Positions 12,618 through 23,030 of a DNA stretch of 64,000 nucleotides are shown here, one piece after another. The stretch's first letter is position 1; each line of letters begins with the position of its first letter. The notes under the pieces were generated by a model, which made no database searches, was not told the DNA's origin, and saw only the letters and a program-made list of their open reading frames with translations. The translations under genes were made by a program, and so were the position numbers. This DNA is from Endomychus coccineus (lineage: Eukaryota > Arthropoda > Insecta > Coleoptera > Endomychidae), in assembly GCA_958510875.1 (NCBI GenBank), contig OY294067.1:233273771-233337770 (forward strand), written 5' to 3'.

Positions 12618-12671
12618 AGAAAATATACAGCACAAGTATTACTGTGACCTATTTCCCGAGAATTTATATAT

Positions 12672-12688
12672 AATTTGTATACAATAAT
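12672..12688. repeat. Target-site duplication of PLE copy A, right
   Basis: Identical 17-bp partner of 11084-11100. Confidence 0.85.
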
Positions 12689-12845
12689 AATTTCTCACTA
12701 TTGGCGTATAAGTTTAAGGAGTTTAAATGAGTGAAAAACCCCATAGCTACGCTACTGTATTTGTCTCAAAACGTTTTGTAACCAAAAACATTATTCATCC
12801 AGTAAAACTAAAGTGTACAAAGTTTGAACTGAAAGTCTTCATTTT

Positions 12846-14096
12846 AGTCTAGGAGCTAGACCCATATTGATGGTCTGAACATTAACCCGATGGCACTATG
12901 GTTTATCGTTAGAGGACGTTTCAATGACCAATTCATCTCACAGACCGAATTTTCCCCGGCTGCTAGATCTCGAGATGCGGCATCCACATTTTTTTTTTGG
13001 CTGGAGGTCAACCCCTTCCAAGTTGCGGTTACTTGAAAAGCATGCCATTATACACTTCCACCATGTGCCATCATTTTTTATCGTGTCCGTTTATCAGGCC
13101 GACCAGTTAAAATTTAACCAAAAATGGACTGCATAACCTCCCAAACCTGATGGGAAATGTTCATTGGTGTTGGCAATTGTTAACATACCCTATGCCATCA
13201 AAAGTTATCGGTCCATTTCCGAGTAATTGGCCATTATTTGGACCAAAAATGTTTATTTTTTTCATTTTGTGGCTAAAACTTGCAGGTTACAAGATAACAT
13301 GATGGCACCATGTTAAATAACTTTATTGGAGGTCAAATGAAGATTTAAAGTTATAGCCATCACTCCTTGCCTATTTAAACCCCCCAAAATCCCCTAAAAT
13401 CACCCTCAAAAAAATATGAATAATATGGATAATGTGACCAAATTTATCATAAATTAGTAAATTTTTGAGATTCTGGCTGGGTTTAAAATCTAAACGGCAG
13501 TTTTTTGTTTTTGTTTTGTTTTGGGGGGTGGTTTTAGGGGGTTTCGGGGGGTTTGAATAGGCAAGAAGTGATGACAATAATTTTAAATCTTTATTTGACC
13601 TCCAATAAAGTTATTTAACATGGTGCCATCATGTTATCATGTAACCCGCGAGTTTTAGCCACAAAATGAAAAAAGAAACATTTTTGGTCCAAATAATGGC
13701 CAATTACTCGGAAATGAACCTATAACTTTTGATGGCATATGGTATGTCAACAATTGCCAAAACCAATGAACATTTTCCACCAGGTTTGGGAGGGTTAACT
13801 AGAAGCTCATTTTCGGTCCAATTTTAACCGGTCGGCCTGATAAACGGGCACGATAAGAAATGATGGCACATGGTGGAAGTGCATAAGAAAGGCATGCTTT
13901 CCAAGTAACCGCATCTTGGAAAGGGTTAACCTCCAGTCAAAACGAAAAAAAAATGCGGATGCTATATCTCGAGATCTAGCAGCCGGGGAAAATTCGGTCT
14001 GTGAGATGAATTGGTCATTGCACCGTCCTCTAACGATAAACCATAGTGCCATCGGGTTAATGTTCAGACCATCAATATCGGTCTAGCTCCTAGACT
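12846..14096. mobile_element. Fold-back element with long inverted repeats
   Basis: Two arms of about 560 bp are inverted copies of each other. The left begins agtctaggagctagacc (12846) and the right ends with its reverse complement (14096). Inner phrases such as gaccaattcatctcacagac, the CCCCGGCTGCTAGATCTCGAG region and ctattt-aaacccccc occur in both arms in opposite orientation. The spacer (about 13410-13530) is AT-rich with a poly-G/T patch. No transposase frame is present, so it would be non-autonomous. The open frames 12924-13136 and 13807-14052 are the same arm sequence read on opposite strands. A target duplication was not resolved. A short piece of the same repeat lies at 43925-43985. 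Confidence 0.85.
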
Positions 14097-14999
14097 ATTT
14101 GTTTAGAAGATAATGAAGAAAATGTAATAAGTTTTAGAAGTTCTATCGTTTACCCAAGTTATGAACGAAAAAACTGAAACACCCTGTATATTAGAACGGC
14201 GTTCTACTATAGTAATCGGATGTGACAGCATATTTTCGAGTTTGTTCTCTGGTTATACTGATTTTTAATTTCGAATAGCGATGTCTTTATTTTGAAGATT
14301 TACAAACTAATATAGCAAATCAATGTAGAAGAACCGCTGTTACCATTCTACAATTGGAAATATTATTATGATCTCCACTGTGATCAAGTGATGTTATAAA
14401 GTGATGAAGCGTACGGAGAAAGTCCAGGAATAGCTGGAGATAACAGCCACTTCGGTGTACCACAAGCCACATCGGGACGCTAGCTAGCTCCTTGTTTGTT
14501 ACACTAATTATTATTCATAAACCCCTGACCGTACTGGCCGGCCAAACCACCACCAAATTAATATTATCTCGTAAACTTAGATTAAACTAACATAAATTGT
14601 GTCAGAGGTTAAGCCTAATAACACGGGTGTGAAATTAATTCATTGAATATTACTAAATGTATAAATAACAAGAAGAATATGCCCTATGGTTACCCTCCCA
14701 TGTTTTGGTCATAAGCTGGAATAGAACCAGACTTCAAAATTCGAATATTTCCGGAAGATTATCCGAACCATCAATTTGTTTGAATCATGTTACAGGATCT
14801 TTCAATTAAGTTCAGGTACGAAACGTGACATCAAAGATGTTAGCCTTTTTGCTACCCATGTTTTAAGAACTTTGAGCTGATCCTTCCCATAATATGAGAC
14901 AACGCATAATGATAATAGTAATGCAAATTATTAACTCTATGGTGAAAATGGGCCTAAAATAGATTTAAATCTGCTGATAGAGGATAACAGAATTCTGAA
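14097..14999. other. Stretch without recognisable gene
   Basis: AT-rich unique-looking sequence with no family motif. A small GC-richer patch lies at about 14460-14560. Confidence 0.45.
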
Positions 15000-15490
15000 A
15001 ATTGAACTATACTGTACAAATATTTGATAAGAATGAAATAACGAATACAATAACAATACGGATAAAACACAAGTAATCGAATTTGTAGCACATTCTTGTT
15101 TTAAGTATATGAATATGTCTAAAGAATCTATTGCTCAGCAATTTTCTTATAAAATTCGAAGTCATTTCGAAGCACAGCTTTAATACGACTGGACCCAAAA
15201 TATATTACCCTCAAGTATCCATTTTCGAACCAGATATTACAGATTCATATGGTGATAGAAAAAAGTTGTCAGACCTTTGAAATATTGCTATTTGAGCATT
15301 CTACCCAAAATGTACTTTTAACATTCTAAAGACGCATGTAGGAATTTGCAAGGGTTTTAATTAACTAAATTAGTATAAATCTGACCTTATGATTGGACGT
15401 ATACTCTATAATTTACAGACTTGCATTCACGTTTCATGTGAATCATCTTCAGGATAGATCTCTTATAATAATTGATTTCTTCAGTTAAAA
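15000..15490 (-). mobile_element. Penelope-like element fragment D
   Basis: On the minus strand this carries the last codons of the PLE GIY-YIG frame and the 3' region. The phrase cctacatgcgtctttagaat (complement of 15330-15350) and the segment 15040-15330 match copy B at 20900-21130 closely, including a gaggctcaagtatcc-like phrase and gttgtcagacctt. The ribozyme motif and the outer terminus are missing. Confidence 0.75.
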
Positions 15491-15599
15491 TAGTAACATT
15501 TTTGTAATAATATACGGAAAAGTCAACATGAAAGGTGGTTATTCGCTAGTGACATTCCAGTCAATTGACAGACGAATATTTGGTCTTCAAAATTCTTGG

Positions 15600-16170
15600 C
15601 TTCCCAATGGATTCCGCGTCACAAAATAGCTCGACTTGATGCATTCATTGGGAATTTCGGCCAGTTCTATGGCCATTTTTGGACCCGAAATATGTCCCTT
15701 CATAAATTTTTTTGGTTTTCAGAAAAAACTATGAGTTGTATGAAAAAACGTTTAGAAAAAATTTATTAATTAATTAATACGCAATTTTTGACCCTGGTCC
15801 GAAGTCGATTTGAGGTTGTAAGCCCAAAATAGGGCCCTTTAGTGTTTTCTAGCACATTGAAGAATTGAGTATATGTCAGATTTTGGTTTTTTATACTGTT
15901 TCAGTGAAATGATACTTTTATTCTCCTTTTATCAGTTTTTGGCGCCAAAATCGGTCATTTTGAAAAATTCATATCCGTATCCGAGCGTCGGTACAATAGA
16001 TTCCGCGCGTGAAATTATAGTTTTTTTAATATTTCAAAATGCAACTTGATACTCATAATCTTTTTGTGTGGATGTGTGAAAAATGGACATCTTTTGGGTC
16101 CAAAAAATGGCCATAGTTTTTCGAGCACAGAGTTCATCCAAATGTAAGCTAAACCATCGTGTTCAGCACG
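15600..16170. repeat. Diverged direct repeat, spacing about 393 bp
   Basis: The block gattccgcgtcacaaaatag followed by a caacttgat-like phrase (from 15609) recurs as gattccgcgcgtgaaattat plus caacttgatactcat (from 16002). Each is followed or preceded by phrases of the type ttttggacccgaaat / tttgggtccaaaaaatggcc. Two partly degraded units are visible. No coding potential. Confidence 0.45.
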
Positions 16171-16839
16171 TCAAAATACATGAAAAGAGACTAAAATCAG
16201 AATACGTCGAAATTCTGACAAAAAAATTCCTCAAATGCCTGGACTATTATTTAATACTTTGAAATCTTATCTCATTGTCACAGTAAGTAAGAGAGCAAGA
16301 TTTCATTGTTTTCTACTTGTATTATTTCGAAATGACTGGCTCGAGTAGATTATTATTACGGTAGTCAGAAAACACTATATAATGATTAGAAATGATTAGA
16401 AACTTGTTATTATAACTAGCATTCAGGAGGCACTTGATCGGTTGTAACGCGATTACAAAATTCTGTACAACATTCATTCTGCCGTTTTAGGAGAGTGCAA
16501 TTTACAACTTGTCTATATTTACAACGTGATGCTTGTTTCTGATTATACTTTGATTATTACTGGTTTGTCTCTATAATAAAACGTAATGTATTTGTGTTAC
16601 ATCATTAAGGCTCCGATAAACTGCTATTAAAGCTCCCCCTTGAATTGTTGACTTGATATATTATCTATTACAACAAGAAGTATTTAGATATTCTGTGTTA
16701 CCTATACTCTCAAGTACTATTCATGTTCTTATCTCAATCGTCTCATGTTTATATCGATTCAGAATGTTTCAAAAAAGCACTGAACAAACACTTTTCACTG
16801 TCATATTTCATTCCTGTTGAAAATTCATATCTATTAATA
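16171..16839. other. Stretch without recognisable gene
   Basis: AT-rich; nothing assigned. Confidence 0.45.
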
Positions 16840-16999
16840 AAAATACACTTGTGATCAACTTTCAAAAAATTCATTTTTATGAACAAAACGTGACATACTT
16901 CACCATACGCTAGCTTCATCGAACAATGGTTCCAGAAATTATGGTTTATTCATTAAAAATTAAAATCACATTAACAAGGAGGGGATGGGTGAGATACGT

Positions 17000-17572
17000 G
17001 TACAGTAGGATAAGAGTTATTTACAAATACATTTAATAATGGAGAATTGGTAAAGTCTTTCTGAGTTGCTTAAAACTTTATTTCTAACTGACTTAATCAT
17101 CTTTGAAATGATGATCAGTTTCTTCAATACGGTTTAGAACTTTTTGAATCCCCATTGTCAAATTCATATGTTCCTTATTTTTAGTTTTGAAAGATCTTCC
17201 TGTCTGTCCTATATAGAATTTATCACAATCTTCACACTTCACCTTGTATACTCCTGATTCTTTCTCATTCTTTTCTTTGCTGTTTTTAATATATTTGCCT
17301 ATTATTATTATTTGTTATGGAAGAGGTAGTTCATTATCAGAAAGTTCACCTACATACATTATTGATCGATAATTATGAGTCTTACCTTTACTAGGGCAGA
17401 CTAGCTTCATTGCTTCATTATAATCTTTTTTCTCAAGTAAATCAATCACAATTTTTTCGTTATAACCGTTATTAGTTGCTATCGGTTTTATAATTGAAAT
17501 TTCCTTATGATAGTTTAATTCTGACACGGAGATAGTAACAAGTCTATGTATCATGGTATGAAGAGCACTCAA
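17000..17572 (-). pseudogene. PLE GIY-YIG region, left arm of palindrome
   Basis: Read on the minus strand the arm gives HRLVTISVSELNYHKEISII, KPIATNNGYNEKIVIDLLEK, then NYRSIMYVGELSDNELPLP and a stop, then SGVYKVKCEDCDKFYIGQTG (about 17200-17260), RSFKTKNKEHMNL and ETDHHFKDD. GVYKV...FYIG is the GIY-YIG core and the downstream arginine-containing RSFKT is the usual third motif. The nuclease is broken by a stop and frameshift upstream. It mirrors the right arm. Confidence 0.8.
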
Positions 17573-17599
17573 TACAACATAAACTGGCTGCTCTTCATT

Positions 17600-18105
17600 G
17601 CATGATAAATAGACTTGTTACTATTCCCATGTCAGAATTAAATTATCATGAGGAATTTTCAATTATAAGTTACTTTATACTAGTACAGTCAAGACTCATA
17701 ATTATAAATCAATAATGTATGTAGGTAAACTTTCTAATATTGTATGCAATCTACTTAAAAAACACAATGTTACTACATCTTTTAGAACAAATAATACGGT
17801 AGGCGAATATATTCAAAAAACAAGGAAATGAATGAAAAAAGATCAAAAACCAGGAGTATACAAGGTAGTGTGTGAAGATTGTGATAAATCTTATATAGGA
17901 CAGACAGGAAGATCTTTCAAAACTAGAATTAAAGAACATTTTAATTTGAACAAATGAGATTCAAAAGCTATAAGTCATATTAAAGAAACTGATCATCATT
18001 TCAAAAATGATTTTGGGATTCTCCATAAGGCAGTGTAAAGTAAAGTATTAAGCAACTCAGAGAAAATTGAAATTATAAGCTTAGAAATAGAGGAAACCTT
18101 TTAAA
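17600..18105 (+). pseudogene. PLE GIY-YIG region, right arm of palindrome
   Basis: The plus-strand copy contains a phrase of LKKHNVTTSFRTNNTVGEYI type near 17755-17815 that is absent or shortened in the left arm. GVYKVVCEDCDKSYIGQTGR follows (about 17856-17915), then SFKTRIKEHF and ISHIKETDHHFKNDFGILHK. The GIY-YIG core residues are readable. Stops at about 17830, 17957 and 18036 break it. It is the less deleted of the two arms. Confidence 0.8.
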
Positions 18106-18332
18106 TGATCAGAAAGACTTTACCAATTCTCCATTATTAAATTTATTTGTGAGTAACTCTTATCCTACTGTACACGTACCTCACCCACCCCCTCCTACTC
18201 AATATTTTTTTTAATATTCAAGGTATAAACCGTAGTTTGTGATACCATTGTTCTACAAAGCCACCCGGGAGTGAGACATGTGATGTTTTCTTCAATAAAA
18301 ACGAAGTTTTTGAAAATTTACAAGTGTATTTT

Positions 18333-19142
18333 GTAATAATATATACCTACTATTCTTAATTGACTAACATGAGTTACCTAATTCGTATTCTGCAAGAAGT
18401 AATAAAGATTAATAAAACTCCAGATGAATGGTCATATAATCGAAAAGGAATAAATACAGCAAAAATAGAAATGATTATAGTCAGAATTACTATTATTTTT
18501 ACAACAACAGAGAAATTTCAAAGTTCTTTGAGCTTCTTACATTCATTGAATATGGTAATTCCGGGTTATACAATTCCTAACTAGTCAATCGTAAATTCAG
18601 TTCTCATCCCAACCACTGTACTTTAAGCCTGCCGAGTTGAACACCATTATCATTATCTAAAATCTTGAACGTGCTAATTTTACAAGGTTTTGGCGCTTCA
18701 AGCTCTGCTAGTCATGAACTAGGTCAGATAATACTCTACTTACTGCGCTTGGAAGATATTTTGGAATGGGATGAGGGAATGAAAATTGGGTGGACGTTCT
18801 ATAGAACATTTAATTGTTTTTTGTACTCAGTCTTAGTCGATTTCATATACAATTATAGATGAACGGCTTGTAGCAGTTTTCTGAATTCGTTGTAGCCAAC
18901 AATATAACATCTTGAACACAACTTTGAAGAACTGTTTCAAACTGTTCCAGCCATGACCATGCTTACAATCGGAAAACGTAAATTAAGTCCCATTTCCATA
19001 TTCCTACGTGAATGTAGTCCCACTGATAAATTCATACTCCCTAAATTGAGTTTAGGGTTTCAATATAATTCTCAGAATATCCTTAGAAATGAGATTAATA
19101 AGATTAGCGCGATTACAATATTAGCATTCTATATCAACAAAT
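18333..19142. other. Stretch without recognisable gene
   Basis: Open frames at 18360-18584, 18665-18862 and 18953-19156 show no family motif and no splice context that I can defend. Confidence 0.45.
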
Positions 19143-19177
19143 TTAGGTTAGGTTAGGTTGGGTTAGGTTAGGTTAGG
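19143..19177 (+). repeat. Interstitial insect telomere-type repeat (TTAGG)n
   Basis: Seven 5-mers in register: TTAGG twice, TTGGG once, TTAGG three times, then a decaying TTAAC. TTAGG is the telomere repeat of most insect orders, so this supports the organism call. The run is too short to mark a telomere. Confidence 0.85.
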
Positions 19178-19440
19178 TTAACCTCCTGGAAAACAGGAGC
19201 CTCTTCTCTTGTGCGGAGCCTGGAAACCGCAACCAGGCGCGTCTCCAGGTGGCGGATAGGGGAATGCTCATGGCCCTGTTGCCAGTAGGGTCAAGGGTAG
19301 GAGTAGACATGCTCACGCGGACCAATACGCATCCAGAATCTGGATAGATTATGGGACTCCCAGTCACATGTTCCTGAAAAGAAGGTGACGGATATATTGC
19401 GGCTGATACGGAGAACCATATGTTCAAAAGAGTAAGTTAT
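19178..19440. repeat. GC-rich block abutting the TTAGG run
   Basis: About 260 bp of clearly higher GC (cctcctggaaaacaggagcc near the start; ccaggtggcggataggggaa in the middle) directly follows the telomere-type repeat. It looks like the untranslated 5' region of a retroelement, but no gag or RT follows. The minus-strand frame at 19173-19427 has no motif that I recognise. The following 19440-19800 is rich in aacatcaacgta-like phrases. Confidence 0.4.
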
Positions 19441-20734
19441 CCCATCATAGATAACTTACTGAAACATACAGGAAATATCAACAAACCGATATAGTACCGA
19501 AACACAGGTACCTTAATATTGTGGAAAAACATATTTTGGTACAAAACAGCGCGATCAAGTACTGGAAACCCAGAAACCGTAACATCGGTAAAAACGAAAC
19601 ATACAGGAAGTTATCCACAGAGAGATAAATCACTAAGACAGAAAATACCGTAAAATTGGGTATCAACCATATTACGGTATAAACATAAGAACTTAGAGAT
19701 ACAAAACGTAACATCAACGTAAACACGAACGTGAACATCAACGTATACAACATTATAGATATTTACGTTTAATCAACGTAAATATCACCATAAAACATCT
19801 AAGGAAACTCACATTGATATAACATCGAGAAAGATGCAGTCCATATCCTGAAGTAATGAGATAAGCGGCTCCGGGATATGGATGAAGATCGGAGAGGTTT
19901 TAGCAGGTATGCTGTAACATAGAGTGAGTCCTGCACTAGCTGAAGTGATGGATAAAGCTGATGGTGTGCATAAAGCATTTCCTCTCCACAGAAAAAAAAA
20001 AGAAGAGATCAGGTTACCTCAGGTTAGTTCAGGTTACATACAAAAGGTGTACAATAAACAATCATTATTGCTTATTATGAAAGTGTTATTGGTTATTTTG
20101 CAAATACTTGCAATACTTGAAGGATGGTTTGCCTAGGCAGCAGGTGCTACATGCTAATTATCCGACCTGACAACCAGGTACATACCTAGGACTCAGTTCA
20201 CGTAGACCTCAAAAACACCCGGGACTGAATTTACCTACACAGAGAGGCAATTAATAGATGTCGGACTCAATTTACGTCGACCCCTTAGAATTGACTTTTT
20301 CTCATGATACAAAACCTTACTTCGCTGAATTCGTTTTTTTTAAATTAGTTTAAATCTTACGTCATTCATAATATTGAATATTTGGAAGATAGGAGATGTA
20401 AAGTAGTTATTCGGCCTGACAGGTAACCTTCAAATAGTATTGCGGAATTCAAACAAAGGTGACTTACTGCCAAGTGTGGGGATCTCAATTTGTACTAATA
20501 CTTATGTTTTTTTATTGCCGCTTCTAGAATCTCACTGTATATTGATATTTCACAAAAAAAATTAAGGTTTCGATAAAAAAATAGGATGACATCATCACTC
20601 AGATTTTTTTCCTAAACGTTACCTAACTCACATAATTTGAGGTTCACACTGTATAACAATGTTCATTGCAACTTAACTCGTAACATGGAAATTATTGGAA
20701 TATGAACGAACAGCCTTCCCCATAACCAAAACAT
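19441..20734. other. Stretch without recognisable gene
   Basis: Contains short reiterated phrases (catcaacgtaaac, 19690-19790) and a region at 20130-20300 with related phrases (ggactcagttcacgtagacc; ggactcaatttacgtcgacc; gggactgaatttacctac) that look like a three-copy degenerate direct repeat of about 50-70 bp. No coding motif. Confidence 0.45.
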
Positions 20735-20747
20735 ATTGCTTGCAAAT
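20735..20747. repeat. Target-site duplication of PLE copy B, left
   Basis: The 13 bases attgcttgcaaat recur exactly at 23018-23030 on the other side of the element. Confidence 0.75.
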
Positions 20748-20802
20748 TACATATATATTCTCGGAAAATAGGTCACACTAACACAAATGTTTATTATTGC
20801 TG

Positions 20803-20846
20803 TGTTTACGTACGTTTCGGTCTCGCGACCATCATCCAAAGGCGTA
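20803..20846 (-). ncRNA. Decayed hammerhead-like motif, PLE copy B
   Basis: Helix II (GGTC-GCGA-GACC), GAAA, CGTACGTA and the cleavage-type GTA are present, but the CTGATGA box has become a GGATGA form and helix I no longer pairs well. The loop change GTGA to GCGA with an intact stem fits an RNA hairpin. Expected to be inactive. Confidence 0.6.
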
Positions 20847-21139
20847 TCAATGCTTAAGCGGAATTTAATAAAACCAATTGTATCACGTCGCCGAAACGAA
20901 CAAAAACACGAGTAATCGAAATTGTAATACATTCATGTTTTAAGTATATGAATAAGTATCAAGAATCCACTGCTTAGCAATTTTCTTACAATAATCGATG
21001 TCATTTCAAACATTGTTTCAATATGACTGAGACCAAAGAATATAAGGCTCAAGTATCCACGTTCGAAACAGATGTTGAAGATTTATGAGGTAATAGAGAA
21101 AGGTTGTCAGACCTTATTATAAATATTGGTATTTGAGCA

Positions 21140-22622
21140 TTCCCATCGCAATCTAAACAATTTAATTTGTATACTGTGTGAGTTTGTTCATCTCTAGGTC
21201 TTAAAGGTTTTAGGTTTGAAAACTATTCATCAACACAGTTAGTAGGTTCATGCAACATTTATATCATACTTCCTTAATCAATTCTAAATTATCTCTGAGG
21301 TCTCCGGAATGTATGGTAATGTTATAAAATTATCTGTATTATCGTTTATGTTATTTATAATCGACGTTCTATTATAGAATGTTTATTCTCTCTTCAATGA
21401 TGGGGTTGAAAAATGTTTTTGGGTAGCCATTCATTTCCAGTGTATTACGAATAATTTTCAATTTTCAAATTTTTGGACGGTTCTCTGGGTGGGACAATTT
21501 AATGGCGCGATCTGTAAGGCTGTCTTAATACTTTTAAATAACTTGTTGGTTCAACTGAATTAAAGTGAAGATACCGTTGAGACCGAACTTCTTTAGTAAG
21601 CCACGAAGTTTTTATTTTTCCATCTGAATCATGTCTAATTTTCATATCTAGGAAATTTATGTTTTTGTTCACCTATTCCACGAGTAAATTGAAGTTTGCA
21701 GTGGAAATTGTTGAATTTATCAATCATTACTGAATTTTATCATCGGGAACACATACCAGGCAATCATCTACATACTATTTGGGGAATACGGTTGAAAGTC
21801 TAATGACTTTATTACAGATTCCTCTGGGCATTCCATATCCAGGTTAGCAATGGTAGCTGAAATAGGAGATCTCATTACTGTGCCGAATATTTCTCCAAAA
21901 TATTGCTCAACGTAATGAAAATAAGTGCATTCTGAATAAAACTTTACTGCATTTATTCAGATTCAGATTGTGTGGTTTTTAATCTCTGCCCAATGTTTTT
22001 TGATGCTACTCAATGCCGAAATGACTGGTATATTTGGAAATAAAGAAACAACATCCAAGGAAATTAATACATAAGGTAAGGATTAATTTTTTATCAACTC
22101 ACTGAAATGCCATAAGTCTTTCACACAAAATAAATTTTTTCCTATTATACTTTTGATAAATTTTGATAAATTTTAGGTAGGCGCTGCAATATCACTTACA
22201 ATGTGTATTAAAGGTATTTCACTGTTATGCAGTTTCGGAAGCCCATAAGGTGCTTGCCCATTATGGTAAATTAATTTATTCTCCAAATCAATAAAAATTA
22301 TCATATTTTTGTACCATTTATTTATTAATTCATTCATGTCATTTTGTACCGATAATGTAGGGTCAGATTTTTAAGTTTTTTATAAGTTGTTTCATCAATT
22401 AATAGATTTCTATTTTGTTTTCCACGTTCAAAACTAATATTCTAGGGTTAGCATTCTAATTCGATTTTTTTTTTCTAAATTCTTAGTTCTTATTCCGCAT
22501 CCTAAATTAGCAATTATATTGTCCATAGGCAATTTTTTATTATCAGGCAATGCTAATTTCAATCCTAAGCGTAACGTGTACTGCACTTCATCTGGAGTTT
22601 TTATGTTAGGTTCTTCAACCAT
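21140..22622 (-). pseudogene. PLE reverse transcriptase ORF, copy B
   Basis: On the minus strand, blocks occur in PLE order: DNIIANLGCGIRTKNLEKKN (about 22530-22480), NGQAPYGLPKLHNSEIPL (about 22270-22215; the PLE K-x-HK-type region), a LISLDVVSLFPNIPV block (about 22060; RT motif A with the catalytic aspartate), SPISATIANLDMECPEES (about 21880-21825; motif B), YVDD followed by LVCVPDDKI in a shifted frame (about 21770; motif C), then INFLDMKIRHD and KTSWLTKEVRSQRYLHFNSV. The gene ends at LNCLDCDG, so the GIY-YIG nuclease is truncated. Multiple frameshifts and stops. Full-length relatives are about 600-800 residues. Confidence 0.8.
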
Positions 22623-23017
22623 TGCTCATTGATTTTTTGTTTTTCATTAGTTACTCACTTCATTAAACTATTTATCTTTCTCGATTGAAATTTTAATTAT
22701 CAGGCAATGCAAATTTCGTTCCTATGCTTAACGTGTGCTGCACCGCATCCGGAATTTTTATGATAGGTTTTTCAACCACTGCTTATCGATTTTTTGTTTT
22801 TCATTAGTTACGCACTGCATTAAACTATTCATCTTTTTTGATTGAAAGGCTTTGATTCAGTTGACATTTTTTCTGAAACTGTTCTGCTGGTCTTTTCAAA
22901 ATTGGGTGATGAGGTTGCTATCAAAATTCAGATAACAGGGTTGTTTAAGGCGCTCAATTAGTGTGTCCTATTTCCCAAGATGTTCATAATTCATACCTGG
23001 GTCAAGAATCATTATTA

Positions 23018-23030
23018 ATTGCTTGCAAAT
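23018..23030. repeat. Target-site duplication of PLE copy B, right
   Basis: Exact 13-bp partner of 20735-20747. Confidence 0.75.

Larger units (their letters stand above)
11101..12671 (+). mobile_element. Penelope-like element copy A, RT deleted
   Basis: The element starts with aaagattcttgacccagg and an inverted copy of its own terminal motif (ctcgggaaataggtcacatt at 11138-11157). It ends with the motif in direct orientation (cctatttcccgagaatttat, near 12650). It retains the ORF start region (DNIIAN near 11190) but lacks most of the RT, then resumes in the RT-to-endonuclease connection and the GIY-YIG domain. A hammerhead-like motif lies at 12574-12617. Inverted terminal pieces and RT deletion are usual for PLEs. 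Flanking 17-bp duplications bound it exactly. Confidence 0.85.
16840..18332. mobile_element. Palindromic Penelope-like element, second family
   Basis: Two arms of about 735 bp face each other around a centre near 17590, with only about 20 nt between them (agtaacaagtctatgtatca on one side; the complement near 17610-17635 on the other). Both outer ends share aaaatacacttgt (16840; complement ending at 18332). Each arm encodes, outward, the end of a PLE polyprotein with a GIY-YIG domain of a family distinct from copies A-D. Indels differ between arms, so the inversion is old, or the two halves derive from different copies. Confidence 0.85.
20748..23017 (-). mobile_element. Penelope-like element copy B
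   Basis: A minus-strand PLE bounded by 13-bp duplications. Its low-coordinate end carries the terminal motif (atattctcggaaaataggtc) and a decayed hammerhead-like motif; its high-coordinate end carries the inverted terminal motif and a cctgggtcaagaatc phrase. It holds most of the ORF including the RT, but the GIY-YIG domain is cut by a deletion at about 21135-21140, where LNCLDCDG runs directly into the 3' untranslated region. Confidence 0.85.

Noticed and set aside
11084..12688. Copy A as an LTR retrotransposon
   Set aside because: Its repeated ends are short and inverted, the coding part is PLE connection plus GIY-YIG, and the 17-bp duplication is far longer than the 4-6 bp of LTR elements.
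12924..14052. Two similar peptides on opposite strands (12924-13136 plus; 13807-14052 minus)
   Set aside because: They are the same fold-back arm read outward-in from each side, not a duplicated gene.
19143..19177. True chromosome end
   Set aside because: Only seven repeat units with variants, flanked by ordinary sequence on both sides.
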